Positions 5,803-6,038 of a DNA stretch of 6,038 nt are shown piece after piece. The notes beneath the pieces were generated by a model. The model did not search any database and was not told the origin of the DNA. It was given only the letters and a program-made list of their open reading frames with translations. The stretch's first letter is position 1, and each line of letters starts with the position of its first letter. The translations under genes were made by a program, and so were the position numbers. The DNA is taken from contig JAMONW010000143.1 in the NCBI GenBank assembly GCA_027066355.1, forward strand, positions 1 to 6,038, given 5' to 3'. This DNA comes from Campylobacteraceae bacterium (lineage in GTDB: Bacteria > Campylobacterota > Campylobacteria > Campylobacterales > Sulfurovaceae).

Positions 5803-5832
5803 AAATAAAAATATTTGAGCAAAGCTCAAATA
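5803..5832 (-). terminator. Rho-independent terminator downstream of amrS
   Basis: In leftward RNA, perfect 9-bp arms TATTTGAGC (pairing 5832-5824 with 5820-5812) enclose a 3-nt loop and are followed by TTTTTATTT (5811-5803). This is a standard stem plus U-tract, 49 nt after the amrS stop. If active it separates amrS from amrB transcription. Confidence 0.6.
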
Positions 5833-5837
5833 GACAC

Positions 5838-5881
5838 CATCAACCAATCACTATTTACTAATCACCAATCACTTGTATCAC
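5838..5881. repeat. Tandem heptamer repeat (YAATCAC) next to the amrS stop
   Basis: Reading rightward, 7-bp units follow each other: CATCAAC (5838, degenerate), CAATCAC (5845), TATTTAC (5852, degenerate), TAATCAC (5859) and CAATCAC (5866), then TTGTATCAC ending at 5881. ATCAC recurs at 5847, 5861, 5868 and 5877. The 10-mer ATCACTATTT appears at 5847 and again at 5877, the second copy overlapping the amrS stop codon. An inverted partial copy is at 5751-5765. Confidence 0.6.
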
Positions 5882-6038
5882 TATTTCCAAACTCCACTAA
5901 TATCTTCTCCACACCTATAGCACTTCCCATCAATTAATCTATTTTCCACTACTTTATACCCTACTCTCTTAATAAGTTCAGCACCACATTTTGGGCAATA
6001 TGTTATACCATCACTTAGCACATTTCCTATATAGATAT
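5881..6038 (-). CDS. amrS: AmmeMemoRadiSam radical SAM enzyme, C-terminal end only
   Basis: The last 51 codons plus stop of a gene that enters from the right edge on the reverse strand. The visible tail reads IYIGNVLSDG, then TYCPKCGAEL, a GYKVVENRL stretch, DGKCYRCG and ISGVWK. Two CxxC pairs (residues 14/17 and 39/42 of the visible part) and the GVW ending match the C-terminal zinc-ribbon-like region of AmrS proteins, which are radical SAM enzymes of the pyruvate formate-lyase-activating type. The CxxxCxxC iron-sulfur motif and catalytic domain lie outside the window. The amrB gene 163 bp downstream supports the identity. Substrate and product are not known to me with certainty. Confidence 0.85.
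   Translation of the reverse strand, partial: IYIGNVLSDGITYCPKCGAELIKRVGYKVVENRLIDGKCYRCGEDISGVWK

Larger units (their letters stand above)
5751..5869. repeat. MITE-like or interspersed repeat between amrB and amrS
   Basis: ATTAGTGATTAG (5751-5762) and CTAATCACCAAT (5858-5869) are inverted copies matching at 11 of 12 positions. They enclose two hairpins with AAA loops (5773-5791 and 5812-5832). No ORF of its own and no clear target duplication are visible. The whole 163-bp gap between amrB and amrS is occupied by this element plus the hairpin next to the amrB Shine-Dalgarno. Calling it mobile is inference; it would need copies elsewhere in the genome. Confidence 0.4.

Noticed and set aside
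5718..5822. A 35-codon N-terminal extension of AmrB from an in-frame ATG at 5822
   Set aside because: It would be read through three hairpins and the repeat, has no Shine-Dalgarno that I can see, and the family fold begins at the ATG at 5717, which has AGGAG 5 nt upstream.

Overview
The window is AT-rich (roughly 30% GC by eye) and its coding content looks like Campylobacterota (Epsilonproteobacteria). The DedA-family protein closely resembles the Campylobacter type. The clear promoters are TATAAT-like -10 boxes, three of them with an upstream TG, and none has a convincing -35 box, which is the sigma-70 habit known for this group. The genus cannot be fixed from the sequence alone.

Layout, left to right. 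A leftward block (1-2687) holds a class I/II PLP aminotransferase that runs off the left edge, a DedA/VTT membrane protein overlapping it by ATGA, and a YegD-type Hsp70-like ATPase. A 104-bp divergent promoter region (2688-2791) carries two -10 boxes and a set of TAGCA/TGCTA half-sites. A rightward block (2792-4901) holds a YedI/DUF808 membrane protein, then an apparently two-gene operon: an exported TlpA-like thioredoxin with a WCGPC active site and a small cysteine-containing putative lipoprotein. A last leftward block (4917-6038) holds AmrB (Memo family) and, upstream of it in transcription, the C-terminal end of AmrS, the radical SAM member of the AmmeMemoRadiSam set. A 13-bp-arm inverted repeat covers the convergent junction at 4898-4937.

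The thioredoxin-lipoprotein pair suggests cell-envelope thiol chemistry, and the AmrB-AmrS pair is a known but poorly understood association. The rest look like housekeeping or unknown-function genes. The densest non-coding structure lies between amrB and amrS (5718-5880): three short hairpins built around a CAAAG/CTTTG centre, and a tandem heptamer (YAATCAC) array that starts at the amrS stop codon and has a partial inverted copy on the other side. This looks like an interspersed repeat or MITE-like insertion. I found no tRNA, rRNA, CRISPR array, transposase or convincing new multi-gene system. There is no gene-free stretch above 300 bases.
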